From NCBI GenBank assembly GCA_030737835.1, contig CM060855.1:5822478-5886477 (forward strand): a DNA stretch of 64,000 nucleotides. The letters are read 5' to 3'. Below are positions 1 through 11,335 of the stretch, piece by piece. Each line of letters opens with the position of its first letter. Position 1 is the stretch's first letter. Origin of the DNA: Acorus gramineus. Taxonomy: Eukaryota; Streptophyta; Magnoliopsida; Acorales; Acoraceae. The notes below the pieces were generated by a model. That model worked only from the letters and a program-made list of their open reading frames with translations, did no database searches and was not told the origin of the DNA. The position numbers and the translations under genes were made by a program.

Positions 1-889
1 AACAATCTATTTTCTTATTCTTTGAAATGTAAAGATTTGGAGGTTGAGTGAATTAGTCGGCTGATTTTATATGTCTAGTTAGTTATATTTAGTAGTGATT
101 TTGTATTCATATCTTTCATATATACATGACTACTACATTGATGTTTCTATTTATGCTGGTGGCTGGAGTTTGTTTAGTTTCACCATGTTTTTGCATTCAA
201 AGGGTAGGTTTCTATTACATGTGGTTCTTATTTCTGGATCTATGTGCAGTTCCATGTTGCCAATGAGGCATGTATTTGACAGATGAAACATGTAATTTTT
301 TTAAAAAAAAATTTAGTGTATTGTTGGAGTTTTCTCTATCCGGTGTACCCACATCGGACAAACATGATGAAGTCATTAGGATTGACACCTAGTTGATTAG
401 ATTAGTTAAGATTTTATCTTAATTAAATTTATTGTGAATCCCCTAAAATATTGTAGGAAAGATTAGTTTGTTATTGAGATTATTTGAGAAAGAAGTTAAG
501 AGATGTCTTTTTATAAATACAATGAAATTTTATGGTAAGATAATAATGTAAAGATCAAAAAGAGATGTTGAGAAGAGCTAAGGGAAACTTCATTGGAGAT
601 TTGTGAGTCTCAGGTTTATATCTCATGTTTAGATGTTCTTGGATTTTGTTTGATCTTGAATTCGTCTGAAGCTTTTGTGATATTATGCAACATGTAAATA
701 ATTCATTGCAACATAGTTACAGCAAACTAAAACTAAACAAGATGAGAAGTCCATCATTTCTCTCATTAAATGTTACTTATAAACCAGATAAGAAGCTCGT
801 CACTTCTCTTGTTAAAAACCAATCAATAATTGTCATAGCTACTAAATAAAAATCTAAACTTCTGTACATGTTGCCCTCAAGTCTCTCAA

Positions 890-3800
890 TCAATCGATCA
901 CGATGACATTCTTTTGAGATTTGGAGATTTTTATAAAATACTTCTGAGCGTGGCTTGCGATTTGGGATGGAGTCCTTGACTTTACACAATGTCTACTTAT
1001 GCTCCTCCAATCTCCCTTTCCATATAGCTCTAGCCCTTTAAGAAATCCCCTGGTTGTATAACAATCATCAAAATATTTAAAATAAAAAAATTGATGCATT
1101 ATCCTATGGAGCTTGTATGATCAAAACTGGGTGGCAAAAACAATGAATATGTGGTACACTATAAACTAAATATAATTAGATGTTTATGGTTTATTGGATT
1201 GCTCATCAAATACAAGTAATCAATATATTGGTATATTGAATTCAATAATTTATTTTAAAAAAATAAAATCCTTATATATAACATAATGTTTTCATGCAAC
1301 TTGTATTTTTATGATTGATAATAATATAAAAATGTATATTAAATTTGATATAAAAAAAAAAGATTACTTACTTATGCTCATCTGGCGTCCAACGGCGAGG
1401 TTTTCTCTGCACCCTACGACCATTCGCTCTTGTCACAGAAGGCATAACCACCTCTTGCCACCATAGTTCCTTCTCCATCTTCATCTCTTCCTCTCCATTA
1501 TTTTCAACACCCACAACTTCATCATTGTTGGTGGTGTTGTTGGAGATGACAAATTGTTCCTCCTCCATCTCTTTCTCCCCTCCATTTTCGACACCCACAT
1601 TATTTTCAACACCCACAACTTCATCATTGTTGGTGGTGTTGTTGGAGATGACAAATTGTTCCTCCTCCATCTCTTTCTCTCCTCCATTTTCGACACCCAC
1701 ATTATTTTCAACACCCACAACTTCATCATTGTTGGTGGTGTTGTTGGAGATGACAAATTGTTCCTCCTCCATCTCTTTCTCTCCTCCATTTTCGACACCC
1801 ACAACTTTATCGTTGTTGGGGAAGAAAGTTTGAATGTGATCTTTCATACATCGATCAAATTCATCTAAAACATCTTCACCATTTTCTAGTTCTCCAATAA
1901 ACGAGGATGAAGATGATGAGACATGTTTGAGACCCACGTCTTGATTGATTTCCTCAGCATTCACGGCTTCATCATCGTTTAAGAATTGATTCCAATCCTC
2001 CATTCCACATAGCCCCGGCCCTTTAAGAAATTCTCTGGTTGTATAACAATTACCATATAATTTTAGATGTATATATAGTATAAAAATACATGTAAAAACT
2101 TTAATGTAAGGCAACGATGATGATTATAATTAGTTTTTTTTTTTAATTATAAAAGTTGTAATAAATTATCCAAACAAAATATGTATATGGGATAAGGTAA
2201 TCAAAGTTACTTTTTAAACATTAGAGCACGTACCTATGTATGGCATAACTAAATTTGTCTGAGGTTTTTCATTATTAGAATAAATTAAATGGATGTTTTA
2301 AAACAAAATACTTTGTTACAAACATGCATGAACTTCTTGGAACTTGTATTGCCAACATGGATTGAGAGGCATAAAACAAATACATGATACACTATAAACT
2401 AAATAATTTTATGTTTATGTTTTACATGAATGCTCATCAAATACAGGAAACAGTATATCCACTTCAACAGTTTATATTTAAAAAAAATCAAATTTTAGGC
2501 TAACGTTCTAGATTGTTCATTGTTCCTTGTATATGCTTATATATGTTAAATTCATTACATACACTGTACAGTGTACTTATTATAATTTAAATAATGGGTT
2601 TTTGCATATATACCATAAAAAAATATGGTATTTATTTTTATATCACCACAAATAACGTATTTATTTATACCATTAGAATTTTTCTTAATATAAAAATGTG
2701 CCCCTCTTTTATCATTTTTAACTAAAATGAACCTTAACTATAATTAGTTTCTTAACCAAAAAGTAAAAATGACAAAAATAATTTGAACATAAAATATTTG
2801 TCATAATGTAAATAATTAAAAAATAATAACCTAAATAATTTCATGATCTTTCCAAATCAATCGTGAGCCATTCAACCTTACCCCTATTTCATTTTCTTCC
2901 AACCAAGATCTAATTTTAAAAAAAAAATTGCCATTTTGTAATATATATGATTAATGGTTCTCAGAATAATTTTATTTCATTTTTACTAATATAGTTATTA
3001 ATAATTGTTATTTCTTTGCTAATAAACAGTTGTATGATTAATTTTTATGTTTTTGAATTTTAGATGAGATTTATCATTTTTCATGTTCAAATTAATATTT
3101 TTTATTTTTATAAATATTGTATTTGGTAAGGTAAAATATGCCAAAAAATAATAATAAGGGTAATTTGGCCTTTTCTCAAAGACTTTAACTGTTTTAATGG
3201 AAATTTGGATGGAAGTTAACTAGGATGGTACATATGCATAAGTTCTATATATTTCAATAGTATAAAAATAAATATGTTATTTTGGAGTGGTATAAAATTA
3301 AATAGGATGTGTTTGGATGATATACATGCCAAAAACCCTTAAATGAACCTCTTTTATATAAGTATATGTATTCCTTATATATAACACAATCATTCACTGT
3401 GCATTACCATATATACAATCTAAATATCTCTTATTAGATAATAGTTGTATCTTTTAACTAATTTTTTATCTTAAAATTGAATTTAAATAAACTCATAAAA
3501 ATAAAATCATACATTGAACGTTTTTGTAAAATAAAAGTATAGATAAATTTTATGGCTTATATGATTGATAACAATATTAAAACTTATATTAAACCAGGTA
3601 AAAGGAAAGAAAAAGAAAGGAAAAGATTACTTACGCATGCTCTTCTGGCGTCCAACATTGCGGCTGCATCTCTTCCTCCACAACATGTTCAACACCTAAA
3701 ATTTCCTCATTGTTGGTGTCGATTTTCTCTCCTGCATTTTCGATACCCACAGCTTTCTCGTCGTTGGTGTCATTGTCGGGTACGACGATGTGAGTGTTGT

Positions 3801-3969
3801 ACCACTTTTCAATATCATCTACAATTTGTTGACCAATATTGCGCAGTGTTTCATCAATAGAGAGCGACGAAGACGACGGGACATGCATAACACCCATATT
3901 TTGATTGGTGTTCTCAGCATTCACGACTTCTTCGTCGTTTAAGAACTGTTCCCAATCAAAATCATTCAT
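890..3969 (-). CDS. SHAQKYF-type single-repeat MYB transcription factor, copy 1
   Basis: Predicted nuclear DNA-binding protein of the plant 1R-MYB (DIVARICATA/MYBS-like) class, 385 aa. Exons inferred: 3969-3635, 2034-1372, 1049-890; all borders are GT-AG and phases agree. Exon 1 is acidic and ends in WTPEEHA. Exon 2 opens with a decayed half MYB repeat ([14 protein letters not shown]), restarts an exon-1-like acidic region, carries three 34-aa repeats and ends in RRWTPDEHK. Exon 3 completes the only intact MYB repeat, residues about 325-373, with GDWRSIS and SHAQKYF. Introns 1 and 2 share sequence (tacactataaactaaat near 1157 and 2388). Another reading is two genes, one starting at MEDW in exon 2, with exon 1 orphaned. 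The DNA target is not deducible; family members bind TATCCA/GATAA-type boxes. The function of the doubled acidic region is unknown. Confidence 0.75.
1501..1805 (-). repeat. In-frame 102-bp coding minisatellite in MYB copy 1
   Basis: Three head-to-tail units start at about 1501, 1603 and 1705, almost identical in DNA. Each encodes 34 residues containing [20 protein letters not shown] and VVGVEN. The length is a multiple of three, so repeat number changes the protein length without breaking frame. Copies 2 and 3 have two units of about 84 bp in the same place. Confidence 0.9.
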
Positions 3970-4234
3970 CTCGTATTATATATTTTTTTTCAAGGTATTT
4001 TTTTTCAATGTTGTTTGACGATTATTTATAATGGTTTCATATGTTCAAATTTGTAAACATAATTTGTTGAATTAATTTTTGCTGTATTTTCTTATTAACT
4101 TTGGCTGTCATATTTTATAGTTTTTTTTATAGGAAGTTTTTGTTACTATTGTATTGAAGATATACATGTTTAATTCCTCTTATGGGCTAAATGATTCTAA
4201 ATTCGTTTATTTTAGAGTTTATTGAATGGATGGT

Positions 4235-5295
4235 TAGATCAGATCATTGTGGCATGATTGTAATTAAAAAAAATTAAAACAAAATTATGACATTTTTGGA
4301 AAACCATTTTGTTCTTCTTTAATTGAAATTAAACTAGTTTTAACTTCTCATTTCTATATATTGAAAATTTAAGATTTCAAATCATAAAATATATTTAGTT
4401 TAAGATTTGATATAGATGAACAATATTTATATATCTAAATTTTAATAATTTAAAATCAAAGACATCTATTAAATTTTTCTCAAGTGGATTTTATAAAAAT
4501 TTGTCATGTTATTTTTAGTATAATATAATATATGTGTATATACATATTACATGACATACAAATTTATTATTAATGAGTTTTTTTTGTATGATTTAATATT
4601 TTGTTTGTTCATACCAAAATAATAGTTATCTACCAACATTTATGTCAATTGGATTCTAAACATTTGTAATGTTAATTTTTGGTATAACATAGTATACATG
4701 TAACCATTTCAGTCAAAAAAACATTGTATATATGTATATATGTTGCATGATGTATAAATTTATCAATAATGATTTTTTCTTTGTATGATTTAATCTATGA
4801 TGGCACGATCATTGTGGCACGATTGTAATTAAAAAAATTAAAACAAAATTATGACATTTTTGGAAAACCATTAATTTCTTCAGCCTTAACTGAAATTAAA
4901 CTAGTTTTATTTACTCATTTCTATATATTAAAAATTTAAGATTTCAAATTATTAAATATATTTAGTTTAAGATTCGATTTAGATGAAAAATATTTATATA
5001 TCTAAATTTTAATAATTTAAAATCAAAGATACTCTACTAAATTTATCTCAATTGGATTTTATAAGGATTTGTCATGTTATTTTTAGTATAATATAATATA
5101 TGTGTATATATACTTATTATATGACATGCAAATTTATTATGAATGAGTTTTGTTTGTTCATACCAAAATAATAGTTATATGTCAATTGGATTCTAAACAT
5201 TTGTAACGTTATTTTTTGTATAACATAATATATGTTGTTTGTATTACATGACATACAAATTTATCAATAATGAATTTGTTTTGTATGGTTTAATC
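4235..5295. repeat. Tandem duplication of about 560 bp upstream of MYB copy 1
   Basis: Sequence from about 4235 (gatcattgtggcatgattg, attatgacatttttggaaaa, atatatttagtttaagat) repeats from about 4800 (gatcattgtggcacgattg and the same following motifs) to about 5295. Copies 2 and 3 have only one such segment. The DNA is AT-rich, with no coding potential seen. Confidence 0.8.
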
Positions 5296-6042
5296 TATAC
5301 TTCTATATACTTCTTCTATAAAGCGCGAGCAGAATGGGTGTACCGGGGGTATTTCTGTAATTTCATTGGGGTATTTGTCAGATAGAACCCCCAGTTTTAT
5401 AAGTTTCACAAAACGACCCCTATATGTGATATAAACAAGTCCCTGACAAAAACTGGCTAATTTTGTGTTTTCGTGGGCTTTCTGCAGATCCACCCTCAGG
5501 TTCTACCAGCTTCACAACTACACCCTATCTGTGTCACAAACAGGTCCCTAATTCAGATTTCAAGATTTATAAGCTGGTTCCCAATCTCAAAACATGACTC
5601 CTAGACCTCAAATTTCATTCAATGATTTTCCATACCATTAAGATATCAATAAAATTATAAAATATAAGTATTTTAGTCACATAATAAATACAAAAATTAC
5701 AAATAGAATCGGATTTATTTGATCCCATAAATTATTGATGGATGTCTTGCTTTTGAATTTAAAATTTATTCTGCTTCTTTTTTTTTTTTGATTTTGGATC
5801 TATATGTATTACTTTTTCTTTAGATGTGAAAATAAGTGCATTTATAGTTTTTTCAGGGCAGTGTTTTTTTAATTGATTAGATTATTTTTAGGGGGTTCGG
5901 TAATCGTTTATTTAATGGGTTGTTGTAAAAAATTAAATTATGTGGTTGATTGTGCATATTCTCATCGAACGTAATAGTGGATTTTTTTTATGGTATTAGT
6001 CTTGGTTGGTAAAATTATTGAGTCTAAAACTTTCTAAAAATT
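5296..6042. other. Intergenic, no gene seen
   Basis: Positions 5,300-5,640 are of more even base composition and include ggggtatttctgtaatttca, a wording common in plant repeat DNA. No open frame with protein character was found. The remainder is AT-rich. Confidence 0.4.
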
Positions 6043-6108
6043 AATTTCCCTGAAAGAGATGGAATAAATAAATTAAAAAAACATTTATTCCATCTCTTCA
6101 AGGGAAAT
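6043..6108. repeat. Short hairpin
   Basis: An arm of about 25 bp (atttccctgaaagagatgga, about 6044-6067) faces its near-perfect reverse complement (about 6084-6108) across an AT-rich loop of about 15 bases. It directly abuts the inverted-repeat element at 6119, so it may be part of a composite element or a separate small MITE. Confidence 0.6.
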
Positions 6109-6118
6109 CCCAAAAGAA

Positions 6119-6350
6119 TGGATTTTTAGTTTTAAGACCCCACAAACCATCATATTTAGTGATCAATCCCTCCCTTCTTCATATTTAGGTTTTAGTTCCC
6201 CGATTTAAAGGATAATTTATGGATAGGTCCCTCACAGGGACTAAAAAGGAATTATCATTTAAATTTGGGGACTAAAACCTAAATACAAAGAAGGGAGGGA
6301 TCAATCACTAAATATGATGATTAGTGGGGACTTAAAATTAAAAATCCCTT
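6119..6350. mobile_element. MITE with long terminal inverted repeats
   Basis: The segment is almost entirely an inverted repeat. The left arm contains gatttttagttttaaga, catatttagtgatcaatccc and tcccttcttc; the right arm contains gaagggagggatcaatcac, atatgatga and cttaaaattaaaaatccc. The sequence aaaagaat occurs at both outer edges (about 6112 and 6351) and may be a target-site duplication. There is no coding capacity, which is typical of a non-autonomous DNA transposon. Confidence 0.7.
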
Positions 6351-6629
6351 AAAAGAATTACTTATAATAATATGGACTCTTGTTTATCTTCCTATTATAA
6401 TATAAAGTAGCTTATATAATTCAATTCATACTGAGTATAGCTTGTTTATCCTTGTTCAATCCACAAGTCGCAGCCCTAATCGAGTCATGTTGTATGCATC
6501 CAAAACTTGTTTTATGAATTTCTTTCTACCTTGTTCAAATGACTATGCTTTCCCTCTCATTAATATTCAATAAAATGCAACGAACCAATGGATGATTCTG
6601 TGATGTTTGTTTGATTTTTAACATGAAAC

Positions 6630-6775
6630 TTTAGGCCTTCTTGATCGTCCTTTCCTTTCGGAGGACAGCAAAGATTGGAGAAATAAAGAGCTACCAAAGG
6701 ATCTCTTGCAGATATATTTATATTCATCCACAACCAAGTAATGAAGTAATGTATGCTTCTTTATTATTTTGTGTT
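6630..6775. repeat. Segment repeated at 10,745-10,890
   Basis: Positions about 6630-6775 and 10,745-10,890 share gaaactttaggccttct, aaagagct, aaaggatctctt and ttcatccacaaccaagtaat. The second copy sits directly against the left edge of MYB unit 2, so the repeat is probably a boundary remnant of the duplications that built the array. No function was recognised. Confidence 0.75.
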
Positions 6776-7104
6776 GAAAAAAAGATAAGATAATCATCTG
6801 CTTGGTTTGCTTCACACACCTGAACACAAATAAAAATAATAATAATTGTCCCATGTCGAGTGACAGTAAATCTAAATTTCAACATAAACATAGGAACAAC
6901 TACACATATATGTTTATGAACTCAATAATATCCAAATCAATGATTGTGTTCATTTACAAACTCTAAATGAACATATCAACAACTAATAAATAAAAATCAC
7001 ATGATATATCTTCATAAGCCTAATAAAAGATTCAAATCAGTGAGTGAGTCTATTTGCAAACTAAATTCAAGTACTCTTAACAAGCCATATCAGAAGGAGA
7101 TTCC

Positions 7105-7949
7105 TTAATTGTTGTTGGTCTTTCCATCTCCGGTGACCGAGTTTCGCTTGCATGACGGACACACACTCAGCGCCGCCGCCGCCGCCTTTGAGAGGTGCTC
7201 GTGGTAAGGCCAGCCGCTGGGCTTGATTGAATAGAGTTTTTGCACCTCTCTCTTCAATCGACGGTTCTCCTCGCTCAGGCTCTTGAAACACTCCTTCAAG
7301 AACTCGTAGTGCACCTCCTTTTGCTTCAGTTTGGTTCTAAAATCACAATAAATTAAGATTTTGATGCATAAACATAACACAGATTTACGTGGTTCATCAA
7401 TTTATGAACGTTCATGGGTGAGGAGAGAGTCGATTATTTAGAATTACTAAGACAATCTCAAAGCAAATCTTACGACAATCGCTTAAGTAAACATAATCTC
7501 TCTTAATCCTAAACAAAAGAGGATAAAAAAAACAAGACAAAAACGCTCTTATGCCATAATACAAGACATACCTCGCTCTTCGATTTTGAAACCAAACTTC
7601 CACTTGTCGCGGGCGTAGATTCAACTGTTCGGCCAATTCTTGCTTTTGGTTCTGCAAATCATCCACATGGATCAATATATATTTCAAAAGAAGGGATGGT
7701 GTTGATGTGATTTACCAAAGTGAGAGCGTTGCGTTCTCTGAATCTTTCTTCGAGAAGGCTTGTCTGTTCTCTGCTGAGTCTAAATTCCTTCTTCGCAACT
7801 TCTTCATCTTCATTGCTCTTCGACTCCAATGGAAACAACAGTTGAAGTTGCGGCTTTCGTTCATTGTTCTTCCTCCTTTGCACGGACAACTCCTCTGACT
7901 GGCAACCTAAGCCAAGTCCAAGCCATGTATGGCATATTTGTTCTTCCAT
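7105..7949 (-). CDS. HD-Zip class II homeodomain-leucine zipper transcription factor
   Basis: Nuclear transcription factor of the HAT/ATHB class II group, 181 aa. Exons: 7949-7716, 7651-7572, 7336-7105. The AR|TK codon is split across intron 2. The homeodomain spans about residues 52-108 and holds the helix-3 core VWFQNRRAR (97-105). The zipper follows directly, with leucines at 118, 125, 132 and 139. The class II mark CPSC is at 164-167, followed by K instead of the usual E. An N-terminal LGLGLG (residues 10-15) fits the LxLxL EAR repression motif. The ATG at 7949 was chosen because it starts just before that motif and lies about 40 bp downstream of a TATA-like box. Class II proteins generally repress transcription in shade, auxin and leaf-polarity responses. 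At 181 aa it is short for the class, mainly in the N-terminal region. Confidence 0.9.
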
Positions 7950-7988
7950 TTCAATCGAATGAGTAGAGAATTGAAGGAGGTGTTGACA

Positions 7989-7997
7989 CATATATAG
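7989..7997 (-). promoter_or_regulatory. TATA-like box of the HD-Zip gene
   Basis: CTATATATG on the minus strand, 40-48 bp upstream of the inferred ATG. If used, the 5' leader would be very short (10-20 nt). Confidence 0.4.
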
Positions 7998-8420
7998 GGT
8001 TGGGAAGCTTAATGTTAATATGGTATAGTTAAAAAGGGAAGTTTGATTTTGATATAATTAAATGGTGGGTAAAGTATATCTTATAAAAATAGTAAATACA
8101 TTTATAATGACACTAAGATCTACTAAAATAAAATTAACTTAATCAAAATCTTATAAAAATCTATATATGATCTTACAAATCCTAAATTCAAATTTCCCTA
8201 AAAAAAGGTGAATTAAGAATTGTCAATTATAACAAATTCTGATAAACCACATTTTTAGGATTTATTTGAAATCAAATATTCTACAATTTTTTTTTTTATA
8301 TCTGTCCTACATCAGTGGAAACATAAACTCAATTACGAGTATACTAAAAATAGTGAATACGAAAATATAATTACAATAATTTACATATATTAAAATAAAA
8401 ATAATTTAATTAAAATATTA

Positions 8421-8880
8421 AAGATCCCAAAAATCCTAAATTCGAATTTCACAATTAGAAAGTGATTATTATGATTTTAAATATTGATAATTGTTGATAT
8501 AGTGAATTATTCATATATAACAAATTCTCTTAAAATTGTAATTTTAGACTGATTTGAAATCAAATATTCTATATTATTTTTCCTTCAAATCTATCCTACA
8601 CCTTTGGAAACATATGTTTGTTCAAGTATTCTACAATAATTTTTTTTCAAATCTCTAATGCATCAAAATAATTTGGGATTTTAAGGATGTCTGATCTTGT
8701 TAAAGGTCCTAAAAATCCTACACTCAAATTTCACAACTAAAGAGTGATTATTACGATTTTAAATATTGATAATTGTTGATATAGTCAAACAAATTTTCTT
8801 AAAATTGTATCCTATAATTTGTTTCCTTCAAATCTATACTACACCTTAGGAAACACAAACTCCCAATTCCAATACGTATG
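8421..8880. repeat. Diverged direct repeat upstream of the HD-Zip gene
   Basis: The block at about 8421 (cccaaaaatcctaaattcga, gtgattattatgattttaaa, attgttgatatagt) recurs at about 8701 with a few changes, a period of about 280 bp. A weaker related segment is at 8,120-8,280. AT-rich, with no coding potential. It lies 470-930 bp upstream of the HD-Zip start and so within its promoter region. Confidence 0.6.
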
Positions 8881-8989
8881 TTTGACCATTAATGTTTGGG
8901 TGAGGTTTAATTTATGGTCACGTTGGTTTTTTTATTTCAATTGTATGTCATGACATGTATGGTATAATTATATCTATACCCTTCCCTAT

Positions 8990-9530
8990 CTAGGTCATTG
9001 TTGTTTGACCAATATTTATAATGTTTTTATATGTTCATATTTGTTAACACAATGTTAAATTAGTTTTTGCTATATATTTTTTATTAACTTTGGCTGCCAT
9101 ATTTTGAAAAAAAATTTGAAAGTTTTTGTTACTATATATGTCTTGTCTCAAAAATAGATATGTCTAGCTAATTCCTATTATGGGTTAAATGATCCTAATT
9201 TTCTTATATTAGAGTGCATCGAATGAACGGATAGATCTACCTCACATCTTTGTGACATGATCATAATTAAAAAAATCAAAACAAAATCATGACATTTTTT
9301 AAAGACCATTTCTTCCCCTCTAATTGAAATTATATCAGTTTTAATTATTCATTTCTATTTATTGAAAATTTGAAATTTCAAATCATAAAATATATAGAGT
9401 TTAAGATTTGACATAAATAAACCAGATTTATAGATCTCAATTTGAATAATTTAAAATTAAAGATATCTACTAAAAAAAATTTCAATTAGATTTTATGTTA
9501 TTTTTAGTATAATATTATATATGTGTGTGT
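8990..9530. repeat. Orphan copy of the MYB upstream region
   Basis: From gttgtttgaccaatatttat onward the sequence follows the DNA upstream of the MYB genes (about 4010-4520, 14,560-15,050 and 19,260-19,800): taactttggctgccatattt, gtttttgttactat, gggttaaatgatc, catcgaatgaacgg, aaatcatgacattttt. No MYB exon lies beside it, so it is a truncated fourth unit. It ends near a (TG)n run at 9522-9538. Confidence 0.8.
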
Positions 9531-9539
9531 GTGTGTGTA

Positions 9540-10300
9540 TCAAAATTTTTCCCTCCCACATCCAATTTTTCCTCTCATATCCAAATTTTTTTATTAAATC
9601 AACATTTTTTTTTACATGTATTTCTTATAATTTAATTTTTATTTACAATATCAATCCACTATAATGAAAGACATAAAATTTCAGCATCTGCTTTATAAAC
9701 AAAATTATCTTATTGCTCACACTCCACCTGAACAAATAATGAATAATGGTCTTTTCTTTAAGGTGTTTGCTTGCTTTGAAATACTTATACACGATTTGTC
9801 ACAAATTTTGTTTATTTACATTCCTAGCAGAGAGAATTTTAATAAACTCATGCCACTTTTTTCATTTCCCTACAAACTAAAAGGTAAAAAGAATGCATTC
9901 TATCGGTTAAAATATTTTTTTTACATTTAAATTGAGATATTAAGGTAGAGTGTGGGGCCGAGATAGGAGGTCTACCAGGCCCCCATCAACAGCTGACCCC
10001 TCTACTTCCCTGTTTACATTGCTAATTTGCCATCATAAAAGCTTATCTCCCTCGTACCCACACAATATTTCCCCCAATCTAAAACTCCCAAATATTCTCC
10101 GTATATGGCCTTTGTCCTTGAAATGTCACCTGGTTGCACGTCATCCATGTCGCCAAAACCAATGTGGTACCAAGATCTATCCCCTCTGTGCCGCAACCGT
10201 TTGCCCGCCAGCCACATACCATCATGGAAATCCACCACTAGCCCTGTCGCCTCCTTCAGCCTCTCCAATGGATACATTAACTAACAAAGGCCCATGTCCT
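9540..10300 (-). other. Unassigned region with one protein-like open frame
   Basis: The minus-strand frame 10277-10014 (87 aa) reads more like real protein than its surroundings (LVVDFHDGMWLAGKRL, then SWYHIGFGDMDDVQPGD) and lies in a locally GC-richer patch. The HDGMWLAG...GFGDMDDVQPGDI spacing is loosely reminiscent of an Agenet/Tudor-like fold, but I do not recognise it with confidence. No partner exon was found. It may be a captured or decayed gene fragment. Confidence 0.25.
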
Positions 10301-11039
10301 TAAGTGGAAGTGGAAGCAGTTGAAGTCCATCATGTGTACATAGTACTTTGGTTTAAGCCTTAATCATCATACGAACCGCATATTGCCACAATTCTTGGCA
10401 AACTTATGCAAGTGAAATTCAACAAAGAATTAACAAAATAATATTCAAATATGTTCAATATCTTCTACTTGGGAGAGGAATGGCTGTATATATATCTACC
10501 AGCATTCCAATCGTTCACCAATCTACTCATAGTAACATTTAGAAAATTTCTATTTCGTTAAATTATGTGATTGGCTTCTTGGTTGGCTCTTCACCCCATC
10601 ATATTGCCCGTATGAATTCTTGGAAAGTTTTTATACCTTGGTCTAACTAATCCAAATTCTGAACAATGAATTCTGCGCAACTTTTCATGATATTTGAGAT
10701 TGTGTTTGCATGTGTTGAAAATGATTTTTCCATGTTCATTTATAACAGGAAACTTTAGGCCTTCTCAATCGTCGTCTGTTTTTTCGGAGGATAGCAAAGA
10801 TCAGAGAACTAAAGAGCTGTCAAAGGATCTCTTATAGAAGTATATATATTCATCCACAACCAAGTAATGAAGTAATGTATTCTTGTTTATTATTCGTCTC
10901 ATGAGTGATGACCATTTAATTTACCTTTATTTATTGAAATGTAAAAGATTTGGAGATTGAGTGAATTAGTCGGCCGATTGAGTGAATTATTATTCATCTC
11001 ATGAGTGATAAACATGTTATTTTTGTATTCATATCTTTC

Positions 11040-11072
<33 letters not shown>

Positions 11073-11082
11073 ATTAGACATC

Positions 11083-11335
11083 GACAACAAGCTGGGCAGA
11101 TTCAGGCGGTGAAAAGCAGGCCCAAGCATGCACGGCTTGTGGCCCATCCGTGGGCTTGGGTATCAACGCTCATTTGAAAAACCAAATGGATGCATCTGCC
11201 CCCAGTTTTGCCAGACTTATGGGCTGGGCTCGTTTGAGCTGATTGTGGGTCGAGTCAAGCCTCGGAGTGAAGCTCAGGCTGACCCTACGGGCCAACTTGA
11301 GTGAGTCGAGCTTCGAGCTAAATGATGAAACTTAA
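11083..11335. mobile_element. GC-rich hAT-like insertion in MYB unit 2 (internally deleted)
   Basis: A GC-rich block (gggctgggctcgtttgag, gtgggtcgagtcaag) interrupts sequence that is continuous in unit 1 (about 125-145). Unit 3 has the same block at the same site. Copy 2 lacks about 273 internal bp that copy 3 keeps. Repeated gggc/gcccg words near both ends and a possible duplicated aactaca at the edges suggest a non-autonomous hAT, but exact ends are not certain. Confidence 0.55.

Larger units (their letters stand above)
1..5295. repeat. MYB tandem unit, copy 1 (oldest)
   Basis: First of three homologous direct units. Its beginning (about 28-65, the 'gattgagtgaattagtcgg' type sequence) recurs at about 10,940 and 15,415, and its far end recurs in the AT-rich DNA upstream of the other two MYB genes. 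It is clearly more diverged from copies 2 and 3 than those are from each other, and it lacks the GC-rich insertion they carry. The left edge may lie outside the window. Confidence 0.8.

Noticed and set aside
1481-1868. Several overlapping frames on both strands across the repeat (and the equivalents near 12,800 and 17,500)
   Set aside because: They are out-of-frame readings of the coding minisatellite of the MYB exon; only one frame links by splicing to the MYB core.
9664-9930. 88-aa plus-strand frame
   Set aside because: AT-rich, biased composition, no motif, and no splice partner.
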